From: Chondrosia reniformis | Taxonomy: Eukaryota; Porifera; Demospongiae; Chondrillida; Chondrillidae | Direction: 5' to 3' | Length of the DNA stretch: 64,000 nt | Assembly (NCBI GenBank): GCA_947172415.1 | Contig: OX359196.1 | Span: 6,387,901 to 6,451,900 of the forward strand | Shown: positions 10,127-21,127 of the stretch, one piece after another | How positions within the stretch are numbered: the first letter of the stretch is position 1 | Layout: each line of letters opens with the position of its first letter | Made by a program: the position numbers and the translations under genes | Notes under the pieces: generated by a model | What the model saw: the letters and a program-made list of their open reading frames with translations, nothing else | What the model was told of the DNA's origin: nothing | Databases searched by the model: none

Positions 10127-13100
10127 ATGGACAAACTGCCTCCTAAGCCTCCCAAGCACCCTCGCAGGCCCAAACCAGACAAGACGGGGCCCAAACCTCC
10201 TCCGCCGCCCAAGTTCAGGTAAGTTCTTGAGGTCGATGACGAAATATCCTCCAGCCGTTCGGGTTTCTAACTCGTTTCGATCATTCGACCTATTGTGTTT
10301 CGTGGCATTGCTTTCACCATGTAGCCTTGTAGTCGGTGCATGTTTGATCCGCAAAGTTTACCACATTTTATAGGTACGACTGGTACCAAACAGACCAAGC
10401 TGTTATAATTACTGTGTTTGTGAAGAACATTGAGAAGCTGGACATTGAAGTTAAACCTAAAAATGTCAGTCATTGTGTGTATGAGATGTATATTGTATCA
10501 TTCTATGAAATACTATGAAATCAATACACTGATCTGTGCATACAAACTGTATAATACAATTGGTTCAGTACACTGTCTGTACACTGATAGATCATACATA
10601 ATATGTAATTGTGTAGTTGGTTGTTAGTTTGGCAGTTGGCACTGAGGAGCTGGAGACAGCATTGGAGACAGAACTAGCACATAGCATTGATGAAAGCAAC
10701 TTCTCTTACAAGACATTGCCAACAAAGGTATGGACACACTAATCTAAAGTGTCATCTTCTCTTCCACACCTTTGAGTGCTTATTTGGGAGGGTCTAGCAA
10801 GCCAGACTAGCCTTGTTTTATGAGCCACTCAAGGATCTGGTTCTTGTATCAATCTCTGAAAATGTATCTGTGGATTCAGGACAAATGTACTAATTGGTAC
10901 AATACTTGTGTGCCGTAGTGACTGATACTTGGGTTGTCCTAACCTTAAGGCCTTGATAGATTGTGCGTTGACCATTCTTTGTAACCTTAAGGCCTTGATA
11001 GATTGTGTGTTGACCATTCTTTGTAACCTTAAGGCCTTGATAGATTGTGCGTTGACCATTCTTTGTAACCTTAAGGCCTTGATAGATTGTGTGTTGACCA
11101 TTCTTTGTAACCTTAAGGCCTTGATAGATTGTGTGTTGACCATTCTTTGTAACCTTAAGGCCTTGATAGATTGTGCGTTGACCATTCTTTGTAACCTTAA
11201 GGCCTTGATAGATTGTGTGTTGACCATTCTTTGTAACCTTAAGGCCTTGATAGATTGTGCGTTGACCATTCTTTGTAACCTTAAGGCCTTGATAGATTGT
11301 GTGTTGACCATTCTTTGTAACCTTAAGGCCTTGATAGATTGTGTGTTGACCATTCTTTGTAACCTTAAGGCCTTGATAGATTGTGCGTTGACCATTCTTT
11401 GTAACCTTAAGGCCTTGATAGATTGTGTGTTGACCATTCTTTGTAACCTTAAGGCCTTGATAGATTGTGTGTTGACCATTCTTTGTAACCTTAAGGCCTT
11501 GATAGATTGTGTGTTGACCATTCTTTGTAACCTTAAGGCCTTGATAGATTGTGTGTTGACCATTCTTTGTAACCTTAAGGCCTTGATAGATTGTGTGTTG
11601 ACCATTCTTTGTAACCTTAAGGCCTTGATAGATTGTGCGTTGACCATTCTTTGTAACACTTAAGGAGTATACTTTAGCTGATGCAATTGGGAAAGCATTC
11701 AGTTTATTGAACTCCTCTGTGTGGAGGAAAAAAATTAAACATACTTTCTTGTGAAATATAAACATCACAACAGCTGATTGGCAATGATCAAAAGTGCTGA
11801 CAATTTATAGTATGTAATTGATTGACACTAAGATTTAACAACTTGCATAATTTATTCCAAGGCATAGCCATACAAGTGTGGTAATATGTCTGAAAATTAA
11901 TTTTGGTACTTTTTATTAGGATGTGGGAAACTTTCATTGATTAATTTCTGATGCTCTTATGTGGTTAAAAGGGACAGCTGCAAGTCTAGTGTGTGACCCT
12001 GGTATAGCTTCACTCCTATTTGGGACACCACACTGATACATTGAACATCAGCAGGGGCAGAGGGCAGGAGGGTAGGAGAGCTGGGGCAGGAGGGTAGGGG
12101 AGCTGGGGCAGGAGGGTAGGGGAGCTGGGGCAGGAGGGTAGGGGAGCTGGGGAGGAGGAGGTTTGGGCCCCGTCTTGTCTGGTTTGGGCCTGCGAGGGTG
12201 CTTGGGAGGCTTAGGAGGCAGTTTGTCCATTTTACCATTCAAGAATAGGCCATAAACCGAGGGAGGGTAGGGGAGCTGGGGGCAGGAGGGTAGGGGAGCT
12301 GGGGGCAGGAGGGTAGGGGAGCTGGGGGCAGGAGGGTAGGGGAGCTGGGGGCAGGAGGGTAGGGGAGCTGGGGGCAGGAGGGTAGGGGAGCTGGGGGCAG
12401 GAGGGTAGGGGAGCTGGGGGCAGGAGGGTAGGGGAGCTGGGGGCAGGAGGGTAGGGGAGCTGGGGGCAGGAGGGTAGGGGAGCTGGGGGCAGGAGGGTAG
12501 GGGAGCTGGGGGCAGGAGGGTAGGGGAGCTGGGGGCAGGAGGGTAGGGGAGCTGGGGGCAGGAGGGTAGGGGAGCTGGGGGCAGGAGGGTAGGGGAGCTG
12601 GGGGCAGGAGGGTAGGGGAGCTGGGGTAGGAGGGTAGGGGAGCTGGGGGCAGGAGGGTAGGGGAGCTGGGGGCAGGAGGGTAGGGGAGCTGGGGGCAGGA
12701 GGGTAGGGGAGCTGGGGGCAGGAGGGTAGGGGAGCTGGGGGCAGGAGGGTAGGGGAGCTGGGGGCAGGAGGGTAGGGGAGCTGGGGGCAGGAGGGTAGGG
12801 GAGCTGGGGTAGGAGGGTAGGAGAGCTGGGGGCAGGAGGGTAGGAGAGCTGGGGGCAGGAGGGTAGGGGAGCTGGGAGCAGGAGGGTAGGAGAGCTGGGG
12901 GCAGGAGGGTAGGGGAGCTGGGGCAGGAGGGTAGGGGAGCTGGGGGCAGGAGGGTAGGAGAGCTGAGGGCAGGAGAGTAGGGGAGCTAGGGGCAGGAGGC
13001 ACTCTAATTGTGTCTTCAGTTGCATCAGCTATTGTACTTCCATGTGGTGTTGTGATACAGTATACATGGAAGGACTGATATAATATGTTATTTAATGTGT

Positions 13101-14818
13101 GGTTTTAGCATGGCCAATCAAACAAGTGATATATAGAAGTGCTTTAGGATGTATGATCAGGTATATAGAACAATTACCACATTCTTTGTATTCATAAGGT
13201 ACCATTTGACACTGATAGACTATTTTAAGTGTATATACACTGAGAAGTAGAGCTTTTGTTTCATTGGTAGAAGCCAGTCTGATGTGTATACTGCAACCAT
13301 TGTATTCTGGTTAGATCTCTAATGGTGTGTGTTTAGGGCTTTGCATTAGAGGAAGCTTTTGTTAGTCTGCAAAGGTATTTGATGTTGGCTTACTCTATGG
13401 AGGAGAGGGTCCACACCTCTCTGGAGGGGGAGGGTCCATGCCTCTATGGAGGAGAGGGTCCACACCTCTCTGGAGGGGGAGGGTCCATGCCTCTCTGGAG
13501 GGGGAGGGTCCACGCCTCTCTGGAGGGGGAGGGTCCACGCCTCTCTGGAGGGGGAGGGTCCACGCCTCTCTGGAGGGGGAGGGTCCATGCCTCTCTGGAG
13601 GGGGAGGGTCCATGCCTCTCTGGAGGGGGAGGGTCCATGCCTCTCTGGAGGGGGAGGGTCCATGCCTCTCTGAAGGGGGAGGGTCCATGCCTCTCTGGAG
13701 GGGGAGGGTCCATGCCTCTCTGAAGGGGGAGGGTCCATGCCTCTCTGGAGGGGGAGGGTCCATGCCTCTCTGAAGGGGGAGGGTCCATGCCTCTCTGGAG
13801 GGGGAGGGTCCATGCCTCTCTGGAGGGGGAGGGTCCATGCCTCTCTGAAGGGGGAGGGTCCATGCCTCTCTGGAGGGGAAGTAGCTATCTCCCTCTAATG
13901 AAGCTGATGTCTGTGTATCATGGAAGCAATTGAACTGATTGTCATGCTGTTGATAATAGTAAATGTGTATCTGTTCTCTGAAGGTGGAGATTAACTTACC
14001 AAAGATGGAGGCTATTCAGTGGGAGACATTGAATGGGAAGACTGTCCTCCCACCAATCCCAATGTCAAACCTTGAAGATACAGGTGAGAACACAAGGACA
14101 CATGCAGTTTAGACCCGACTGTCACCTTTGTTATCAGAAGAGCTACTTAAAAAGGAAATACCTTGCGAGACTATATAATTACACCTAAGTTTATTAAATT
14201 ATCTTGCTAATTTCACAGTTTGTATATATCTCACAGCCTCTGTCTGTTATAATCAATAATAAAAAGAATAATATATTGTTGTGTTGGTCAGTGAGAAGGA
14301 CGGAACAGGCTCAGACCAGTGATCCCTTGAGATGGAAACCTGCTAGCTACTGGGAGAAGCTGGAGACGGAAGTAAAGGACATTGATGATGAACAGTTGGA
14401 AGGTGATCAGGCGATCAATAAGCTCTTCCAACAAATTTATAGAGAAGGAGATGATGAAGTTAAGAAAGCCATGAATAAATCTTTTGTAAGCTGAATCATA
14501 TAGTCTGCACACATACACAGGTGCACCAGAGCAGACTTGATACATACTGTAATATACTGCTCAGTGGCTGCCTATAAACTATTTGACATTGGTAATAATA
14601 CATTGTCACTTCCTCCTTCCTTTCATATGTAGTAGAGGTTGTTCCTTCTAGCTTCTTATCCTCGTCCTCTTCTTCCTCCTCCCCCTCTCTCTCACTCTCT
14701 CTCTCTCTCTCTGCAGATAGAGTCTAAGGGCACTGTACTGAGTACAAACTGGAGTAATGTGAAGCAGGGAGAGGTTGAAACAAAACCGCCTGATGGAATG
14801 GAATGGAAGAAGTACTGA
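10127..14818 (+). CDS. SUGT1: SGT1 co-chaperone (CS and SGS domains, no TPR)
   Basis: Six exons close in frame: 10127-10218, 10374-10464, 10617-10727, 13984-14083, 14292-14485 and 14717-14818, giving 229 aa. A proline/lysine-rich leader ([20 protein letters not shown]) precedes a CS domain ([19 protein letters not shown] to QWETLNG). An SGS domain follows ([53 protein letters not shown]). SGT1 binds HSP90 and SKP1 and serves kinetochore assembly and ubiquitin ligases. Vertebrate, plant and yeast SGT1 carry an N-terminal TPR, which is absent here as in insects. An in-frame stop precedes the chosen Met. Intron 3 is 3.26 kb and filled with tandem repeats. Confidence 0.88.
10926..11658 (+). repeat. 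42-bp minisatellite, 17 copies
   Basis: A 42-bp unit (AACCTTAAGGCCTTGATAGA plus TTGTGYGTTGACCATTCTTTGT) repeats 17 times in SGT1 intron 3. The main variation is a C/T site (GCGTTG or GTGTTG), with the C form in copies 1, 3, 6, 8, 11 and 17. Since 42 is a multiple of 3, long false ORFs appear on both strands. Confidence 0.95.
12050..13000 (+). repeat. 22/23-bp G-rich minisatellite
   Basis: The unit GGGGAGCTGGGGGCAGGAGGGTA (23 bp, in two parts GGGGAGCTGGGGG and CAGGAGGGTA) is repeated over 30 times at about 12261-13000. A shorter 22-bp form with GGGG occurs at 12050-12150. The block is interrupted at 12151-12260 by an inverted copy of SGT1 exon 1. The G runs are on the sense strand of SGT1, so the intron RNA matches a G-quadruplex pattern. 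Confidence 0.93.
12151..12260 (-). repeat. Inverted copy of SGT1 exon 1 inside the minisatellite
   Basis: This 110-bp stretch is the reverse complement of 10097-10206, covering the start codon and most of coding exon 1 of SGT1. I see about one mismatch (TATGGACTATT in the exon against TATGGCCTATT here) before the sequences diverge at the CT-rich end. It has no splice site and sits in the intron in antisense orientation, so it is not a usable exon. Confidence 0.9.
13389..13880 (+). repeat. 25-bp minisatellite, about 19 copies
   Basis: The 25-bp unit (CTCTCTGGAGGGGGAGGGTC + CATGC) repeats about 19 times in SGT1 intron 3, about 100 bp upstream of exon 4. Variants are CACGC for CATGC in the early copies and CTGAAGG for CTGGAGG in later ones. 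Short ORFs on both strands here are artefacts of the repeat. Confidence 0.93.
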
Positions 14819-15304
14819 TCACTTTGTAGTGTCCTCTTTCTGTGTAACTGTAGAACTGCTTACATAATGCACATGTTATGTTGTAAATTTGTCTGTTTAA
14901 TTTGTTGTTCATTTTAATGTTTAAGTACTTTAGATATCTAATGCCTAAATATAGTTTTTATGTACGGTTAGTTTGTCATTATTGTGCAGTAATTGAACTG
15001 TACTATATGTACGTACATAGGTATAAATGATGGTTTCTACATAATATATATGAGGGTCACATGACAGGAAGTGGAAATGGTGGGAAAATCCTCTATAAAT
15101 AGAGGTGATTATTCCACTCAACCATCAGTCACTGAAGAAGACCCCCAGGGTCGAAACGTTTGACAGAGAAACGAAAACAAACTGCGTTTTTAAATGTTCA
15201 AAAGTCGAAGGATGTACCATCCCAAAGATATATAATTCCACATATATAATTATGGCAACTATATCTACATTATTACAGTATATATACATGTATGTATATA
15301 CAAG
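14819..15304. other. Convergent intergenic region between SGT1 and MOSPD2
   Basis: This holds the 3' UTRs of two convergent genes. It also contains a short inverted element CCTCTATAAATAGAGG (15091-15106) and a hammerhead-like motif at 15128-15164. No coding exon is seen. Confidence 0.5.
15128..15164 (+). ncRNA. Hammerhead-like ribozyme motif (extra A before stem II)
   Basis: The order of elements is GTCA, CTGAAGA core, one extra A, stem II GACCC/GGGTC with loop CCA, GAAA, a minimal stem III (A-C/G-T), U at the cleavage position, then TGAC pairing with GTCA as stem I. All hammerhead core elements are present, but the unpaired A after the first core block is non-standard. Activity is uncertain. 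Confidence 0.4.
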
Positions 15305-18300
15305 CTATTTGAAAAGCAAAATAAATAATAAAACTATAATAATAAAAATTACTAAAATTAAGTTAGCCTTTTGGACTTGCGAAACTTGTGATTCAACTTT
15401 TGTCATTTGAAGTGACATTGCTTCAATCTGTGTGTGTACAATAAGACAATGTATGCTATAACAACATGTGGGAACATGTATAATTTCATCAGCTGTATAC
15501 AAGGTACAGCTAAGATGTCACTGCCTGCCAGTGTGTCAGTACGTACCTTCATATTGAGTTGTTTTAGAGCTCCTATTATTCCTGAAATGTCAGATGAAGG
15601 GTTCTTAGCACTAGAGGTACCTTCACTGGGGGCAGCTGTTCCACTAGGAACAGGAGAAGAGGTCTTTAGGGAGGAGGGGCGGTGAGAAGCCTCTGTGATC
15701 CGACACATCAGTCTATAGGTATTATATAACAGCCAACACACAGTAACTATATAAATAAGTACTAATACAGCAAATTGAACCATCAGTCTCATGTTTATCT
15801 GCTGTAAATTGCCGACTTAAGTGACTAGTGTAATTTAATGACTTACACACTCTCGTGCATGTTGCTAGCTTCAGCCATCTTCTCCTTATAAAACAACTGA
15901 TTCAAATCAGCAACATCTCTTGCATCTTCTAAAGTACATGCTTGAACCAGAAATCTGTCCTGAGATACAGGACCAAGCCTTCTCTCGTTATCTACATGGG
16001 TGGGCAGGTGGGCAGGTGGATGGGAGGGTTGGTGGATGGGTGGGTGGATGGGTAGATGGATGGATGGATGGGTAGATAGATTGGAGGATTGGAATAAGTG
16101 CTACAAGATATGTATGTACTGTACCTGGGATTAGTAGAATTTGGACAGTTGTAGTTTGTCCAGGATTAATGCTGCTAACATTTGGCTTCACTTTATATCG
16201 TCCAGGAGAGGTTGTCTTAATCTACAACATTTATTTAAATATGCATGTTTGTGCTTGTTTAATATTATGTTCATGTTACCATGACTACCTTATAAGCAAT
16301 GACAGAATTTGAGGTGTTTGTCAGTGACAGTAGAGATCTGACACCAATACCAGAGGAGGAAGTGGAGTTAAAAACCAGTTCAGCTGAAGGACTGCAAATA
16401 TAAAAACAGTTTCATAAACACAGTATACATGACAAGGACTACCTGTTTGGACCAGTAGGAGGGGCCACATAGCCTGTCCCACCCAGGGTAGGAGGAGGGG
16501 CCACATAGCCTGTCCCACCCAGGGTAGGAGGAGGGGCCACATAGCCTGTCCCACCCAGGGTAGGAGGCGGGGCACATAGCCTGTCCCACCCAGGGTAGGA
16601 GGAGGGGCCACATAGCCTGTCCCACCCAGGGTAGGAGGAGGGGCCACATAGCCTGTCCCACCCAGGGTAGGAGGAGGGGCCACATAGCCTGTCCCACCCA
16701 GGGTAGGAGGAGGGGCCACATAGCCTGTCCCACCCAGGGTAGGAGGAGGGGCCACATAGCCTGTCCCACCCAGGGTAGGAGGAGGGGCCACATAGCCTGT
16801 CCCACCCAGGGTAGGAGGAGGGGCCACATAGCCTGTCCCACCCAGGGTAGGAGGAGGGGCCACATAGCCTGTCCCACCCAGGGTAGGAGGAGGGGCCACA
16901 TAGCCTGTCCCACCCAGGGTAGGAGGAGGGGCCACATAGCCTGTCCCACCCAGGGTAGGAGGAGGGGCCACATAGCCTGTCCCACCCAGGGTAGGAGGAG
17001 GGGCCACATAGCCTGTCCCACCCAGGGTAGGAGGAGGGGCCACATAGCCTGTCCCACCCAGGGTAGGAGGAGGGGCCACATAGCCTGTCCCACCCAGGGT
17101 AGGAGGAGGGGCCACATAGCCTGTCCCACCCAGGGTAGGAGGAGGGGCCACATAGCCTGTCCCACCCAGGGTAGGAGGCGGGGCCACATAGCCTGTCCCA
17201 CCCAGGGTAGGAGGCGGGGCCACATAGCCTGTCCCACCCAGGGTAGGAGGCGGGGCCACATAGCCTGTCCCACCCAGGGTAGGAGGCGGGGCCACATAGC
17301 CTGTCCCACCCAGGGTAGGAGGCGGGGCCACATAGCCTGTCCCACCCAGGGTAGGAGGAGGGGCCACATAGCCTGTCCCACCCAGGGTAGGAGGAGGGGC
17401 CACATAGCCTGTCCCACCCAGGGTAGGAGGAGGGGCATTTAACCACACTTACTGTAAAGAGATTAAATGGTTATTTTGAGTTTCTTGTGTTACATTCTCT
17501 TTTCCTAAGAGAGGACCTACTGACTGGGATCTACCAGGAGTGTTGCCTTGGTAACCAAGAAACTTTTCAACCTGACGCCTCCTCATGGTGGAATTAACAT
17601 CTCCACTAAACCTCTGTCTGTGAGATCTGCCTCTATAGCTTGAGTCATCAAACCTCACCTGCAGTTGCAAATGCTGTAAAGATGAACATTTTCTCCACAA
17701 GTGGCAACTTACTTGTTTCCTATTGTTTTGACCAGATCCTTCTTCACACACGATACTCTCATACATTTCTGTGTCTGCAAATTCATCTTCTTCTTGAGAC
17801 ATCTCATCTTGCTGCTCTTTCTCTGAAGTCAGGTAAGCTTCATATTGTGTATATAGCTCTGGTGAGTACTCAAAGACCCATGTATCCTTGCGTACAATAA
17901 AAATATATTTATACAAACAGTATGTAGTATGAACAGTATAAATACTCACCTCTCCACCATAACGTTTCAGTAACTGATCTGGTGCAATGTACTGCTGAAT
18001 ATTTGACTTATTCACAAACCTAAATTTGATCACAGAACACTGTAATGTGACACATTTTATAGAAAATGAAACTGCTACCTGTTGGACTACTCGTACATCA
18101 TCACATTACAGGTCCCATGTAGCTATAAATAGTAACACACGTAGACAAACACCTGATGGTACTTGTGTGCACATTCTCTACACACCTCAGAGGTTTAGGG
18201 CCCACAACCTGCCACACTTACTTGATTTTAGAGACAGCTGTCGAACTGAGCCAAGATTTGATGATAGCCCATGCAGCTATTGAGAATTTATACATAAATA

Positions 18301-20066
18301 TAGGCATATAAACAGTACAAAAGAGATACGTACATTACATAAATACTAACCATTGAGTATCCAGGGAAGGTCGTATACCATAAGATAGGCTGCAAATACA
18401 TGTACAAGGCTCACCATCAACACAGAATATCATATATGTACACATGTATATATACGTTCGTACCTTAACATATAAGTGGACACACATAGTATATGTATGC
18501 AGATGTATTATACAGCATATATTAATAAAATCTACTACTAAGAAATCCCTTAAAAGTGCATACACACACATATACAAGCACACATACCTAGTGTATCCGG
18601 ATAGTGTTCTTTGAATATTGAAATAATAAACTTTACCATATCCAAATCCTATACACAATTAATACACAGCAATTACGTAATACACACAATTATAACCTAT
18701 CCCTACACACACATGATTAACCCAAGACACTAACTAGGTCAATACCTCTACATGTAACACACCCACCATATTGCTCAATCCCGTCTCTGACATATCAAAT
18801 AACATTACCACTTTCTGATCTCGGATGTACCAAAACTAAAGTAAGGCAATAAAGTAAGGATTCCTTCAAACTACGTCTTCAGACACTGAACAAGTCAATC
18901 AGTAAGGCAGTCTGAGGTTGTGAAATGATAGTGCACACAAGATGACTTACATGTTTGTCAAGTGCAAATATTATAATTTTCTGGAGATCTTTAGAATTAT
19001 TCGGATCCTTTTGATACATCCGAATATTTAATATTACTGCACACACATAATATCATACATGTATACTTACACTATACACATTAACTGTAAAATGACATTT
19101 ATATGGATAACACTGCATAGACTAGTTCAGACAACTAATACTAACTTATTGTACTGCCATTTCTATCTTTTCCACGCTCAAATGCTATACCCATCTCAGT
19201 GAACTGTTTATTCAAACTCTCAAAAGATATATCTACAAAACACACAGAGAAAAGAGATAACATGCATGTATACATGTAATTCAATCAGGTTACCACATTA
19301 GCCGAAATAAAGATCAATTTTATAGACATTTCGACCCAATCCAGGGTCTTCATTAGAGAAATATATATTGGTCACTTACAAAACTGTCTGGTATTTGCAC
19401 AAAAGACAGGGGAAAAGGGGAGTGGAAGTGTAATTGTATGAATGCACATACGTATACACATTCAATACTAATGCCATCCTCACCATTCACACCATTTGCC
19501 TTCCTCCATTTCAGACTTTTTAACTAAAGTGTTCACGAAATAAGTCACTATATACTTGGTATATGCTCATGCACACTCAATTCAGTGATCATGGTGACCT
19601 TACCATTCTCTCGTAAGCCAGGTCCTCAGAGCCCAGCGCCCCTCTGTAGAACTTTGTACAGTACCACAAGTCCCTCTTCACTCTCGATACATCTTTCTGG
19701 TCAAACATTAAAGGGTCTACACGCCACAGATATCACAGAACATGGAGGAAAGGAAGAATTTCAGTTGTAAATGTCTTAAGAATACCAAACTATAATGGCG
19801 TTTTCACATGGTTGGCGGAGAGATAGATATAATATTATCATTTAATCATTTAATGATTACCCCACTCATCAGATAGATGCAACACGGAGCACAACGACAC
19901 TTACCCAGGTCAATGCTCTCTATCACTCTCCTCTGAATTGACTTGACTTGAGAATCATCAACCTTTAGAAATGGAGGTATGATAAAGTTTTATAAGAGGT
20001 CTAGATAACTACTGCTAGAGTAAAACTGACTGGCGCATTCAAAGTGAGCTGCAAGTTGACAGCCAT
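15305..20066 (-). CDS. MOSPD2: Motile sperm domain-containing protein 2 (CRAL-TRIO, MSP domain, tail anchor)
   Basis: Eighteen exons on the minus strand close in frame to 575 aa: 20066-20031, 19962-19905, 19716-19604, 19523-19484, 19232-19146, 19036-18951, 18835-18767, 18648-18588, 18389-18351, 18276-18222, 18019-17950, 17886-17713, 17658-17453, 16391-16289, 16221-16125, 15991-15847, 15712-15547 and 15427-15305. The CRAL-TRIO domain shows VVMLFDMSETGLSNM, AYLMVYDLPWILN and LLKRYGGE. The MSP domain shows PSAELVFNSTSSSG, TSNSVIAYK, GRYKVKPNVSSINPGQ and VSQDRFLVQA. A coiled coil and a hydrophobic C-terminal helix (LILVIFIIIVLLFILLF) follow. The family tethers ER to other organelles through FFAT motifs and has a lipid-binding CRAL-TRIO. 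The intron between the first two MSP exons contains a 36-bp minisatellite. Confidence 0.9.
16455..17436 (+). repeat. 36-bp minisatellite in a MOSPD2 intron, about 27 copies
   Basis: The 36-bp unit (GGGGCCACATAGCCTGTCCC then ACCCAGGGTAGGAGGA) is tandemly repeated about 27 times and is almost invariant. A block of five units near 17170-17340 has GGAGGC for GGAGGA, as does the unit near 16565, which also lost one base. Being a multiple of 3, it creates long antisense ORFs of repeated PPPTLGGTGYVA. It lies between exons encoding H and PSAELVF of one MSP domain, so it is intronic. Confidence 0.95.
19326..19358 (-). ncRNA. Degraded hammerhead-like motif
   Basis: On the minus strand the order is CTAATGA (core with G to A), A, stem GACCC/GGGTC with loop TGGATT, then GAAA. 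It shares GAAGACCC and GGGTCGAAA with the motifs at 15128 and 31268, which suggests a common dispersed repeat. The core mutation predicts loss of activity. It lies in a MOSPD2 intron. Confidence 0.3.
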
Positions 20067-20104
20067 TTTTTGACACTAGGGAATTCCCTTTGTAACATAC
20101 CAAT
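20067..20104. promoter_or_regulatory. Bidirectional promoter of MOSPD2 and the POLR1D-like gene
   Basis: The two divergent start codons are only 38 bp apart (20066 on minus, 20105 on plus), so transcripts from both sides must start within or beyond each other's coding exon. This interval is missing from duplicate copy B. Confidence 0.5.
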
Positions 20105-20753
20105 ATGGCCGATTCTGAGTCAGTCGGCGCAATTTATGACAGAAGAGAAAGCGCGAAAGATTTAGATAAGTAAGTAGCTCAAGTTTTCGAATCTATGTAC
20201 TTTGAAATTCTCCATTCGTTAACTTCTTCTTTTCTTACCAAAAAAGGTGTGAGCAACTTCAAGTAAAGCAAAAAGTACTTGACATGAGTGTTTCGAAAGA
20301 GAAATGTACTCCAACTACTGTTGAACCAAAAGTGTCTGGTTGTGATCCAGTGAACAATGAGAAGGAAGAAGATATGCTAAAGTGAGTTGCTTGATACAAA
20401 CAACTAGTTTCCAAGAAGTATGTAGGTACTGATTGTACAGCATGCTCACCTTTACAGGACAGCAGCTCTAGCTATTCTCAAAGAGACAAAAAGAGCGAAA
20501 ATGCGTGCTAACGAGTTTGGTCCTTCCGGATGGTATGTGTAGCTAGAGGTGTATGAGTGATACCTCTCTCCACCCATCGATGTATGTGCATCATGTGATG
20601 TCATTCTGCCACTCCAGGCTGAGCAACCCAAGTGGAAGGCCAAACAAGAGGTTCCTGTCAAATGTTCTTGTTCAAACAGAGCAGTCCAACACCAGAAACA
20701 AGAGAATAAAGACCACATCTCAAGTCAAGTCAAAGAGACCAAGCCAGCAATGA
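20105..20753 (+). CDS. POLR1D isoform 2-like small protein
   Basis: Four exons close in frame: 20105-20169, 20247-20381, 20458-20532 and 20618-20753, giving 136 aa. The C-terminal half (AALAILKETKRAKMRANEFG, PSGW, PNKRFLSNVL) matches the conserved block of the alternative human POLR1D product (isoform 2), with helical AxxxLLKEAKR then GPMGW and STNKRFLxNT. That isoform is unrelated to the RPAC2 polymerase subunit and its function is not known to me. Residues 1-66 are charged and not conserved to my eye. The last exon and 3' UTR are duplicated at 24911-25046. Confidence 0.65.
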
Positions 20754-21127
20754 TATGCAAATGTCTGATGTGGACCAGTGGAGACTTATGAGGCAGATTT
20801 GATGGATGAATCTTGTATCGGACCCACAGTGTATGAGCAAATTGGAGAACCTATTGGACTTACTCTGTTATTAGTTATATATATAGTTTATTGCCTTTTT
20901 TAAGTATTATATTATATGCTGTGTACTTGAAATAGTATAATATAAGTAACCAGTTACCTGTTTAACCTGTTATTATGAATATTATGAATAAACATTAGCT
21001 TACCCCATTTGGTCATTTGACACATCCAAAGATATGTAATGAGACTCATTAAAACTCTATATGGCATAAATAAACTTGTTTCAACTCCTGATCATGTGAT
21101 ACATACCTATGACGTAGCTCTTCCAAA

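Noticed and set aside
10829..11768. Long ORFs of 240-290 aa on both strands (repeated [14 protein letters not shown] and similar)
   Set aside because: They are translations of the 42-bp minisatellite; 42 is divisible by 3, so all stop-free frames stay open. They lie within SGT1 intron 3.
12048..13025. Antisense proline/leucine-rich ORFs ([20 protein letters not shown] type)
   Set aside because: Artefact of the 22/23-bp minisatellite together with the inverted SGT1 exon copy; no start context, splice signals or family match.
13346..13863. Overlapping ORFs on both strands with [24 protein letters not shown] repeats
   Set aside because: Artefact of the 25-bp minisatellite in an intron; the same DNA is open in five frames.
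10926..13880. CRISPR-like array (regular direct repeats)
   Set aside because: Units are contiguous with no unique spacers, and the host sequence is eukaryotic.
16321..17448. Antisense ORFs of 335-375 aa (PPPTLGGTGYVA repeats) as a coding exon of MOSPD2
   Set aside because: The flanking MOSPD2 exons join in phase across the array to rebuild an MSP domain, and the upstream exon meets a stop directly after its donor site, so the array is intronic.
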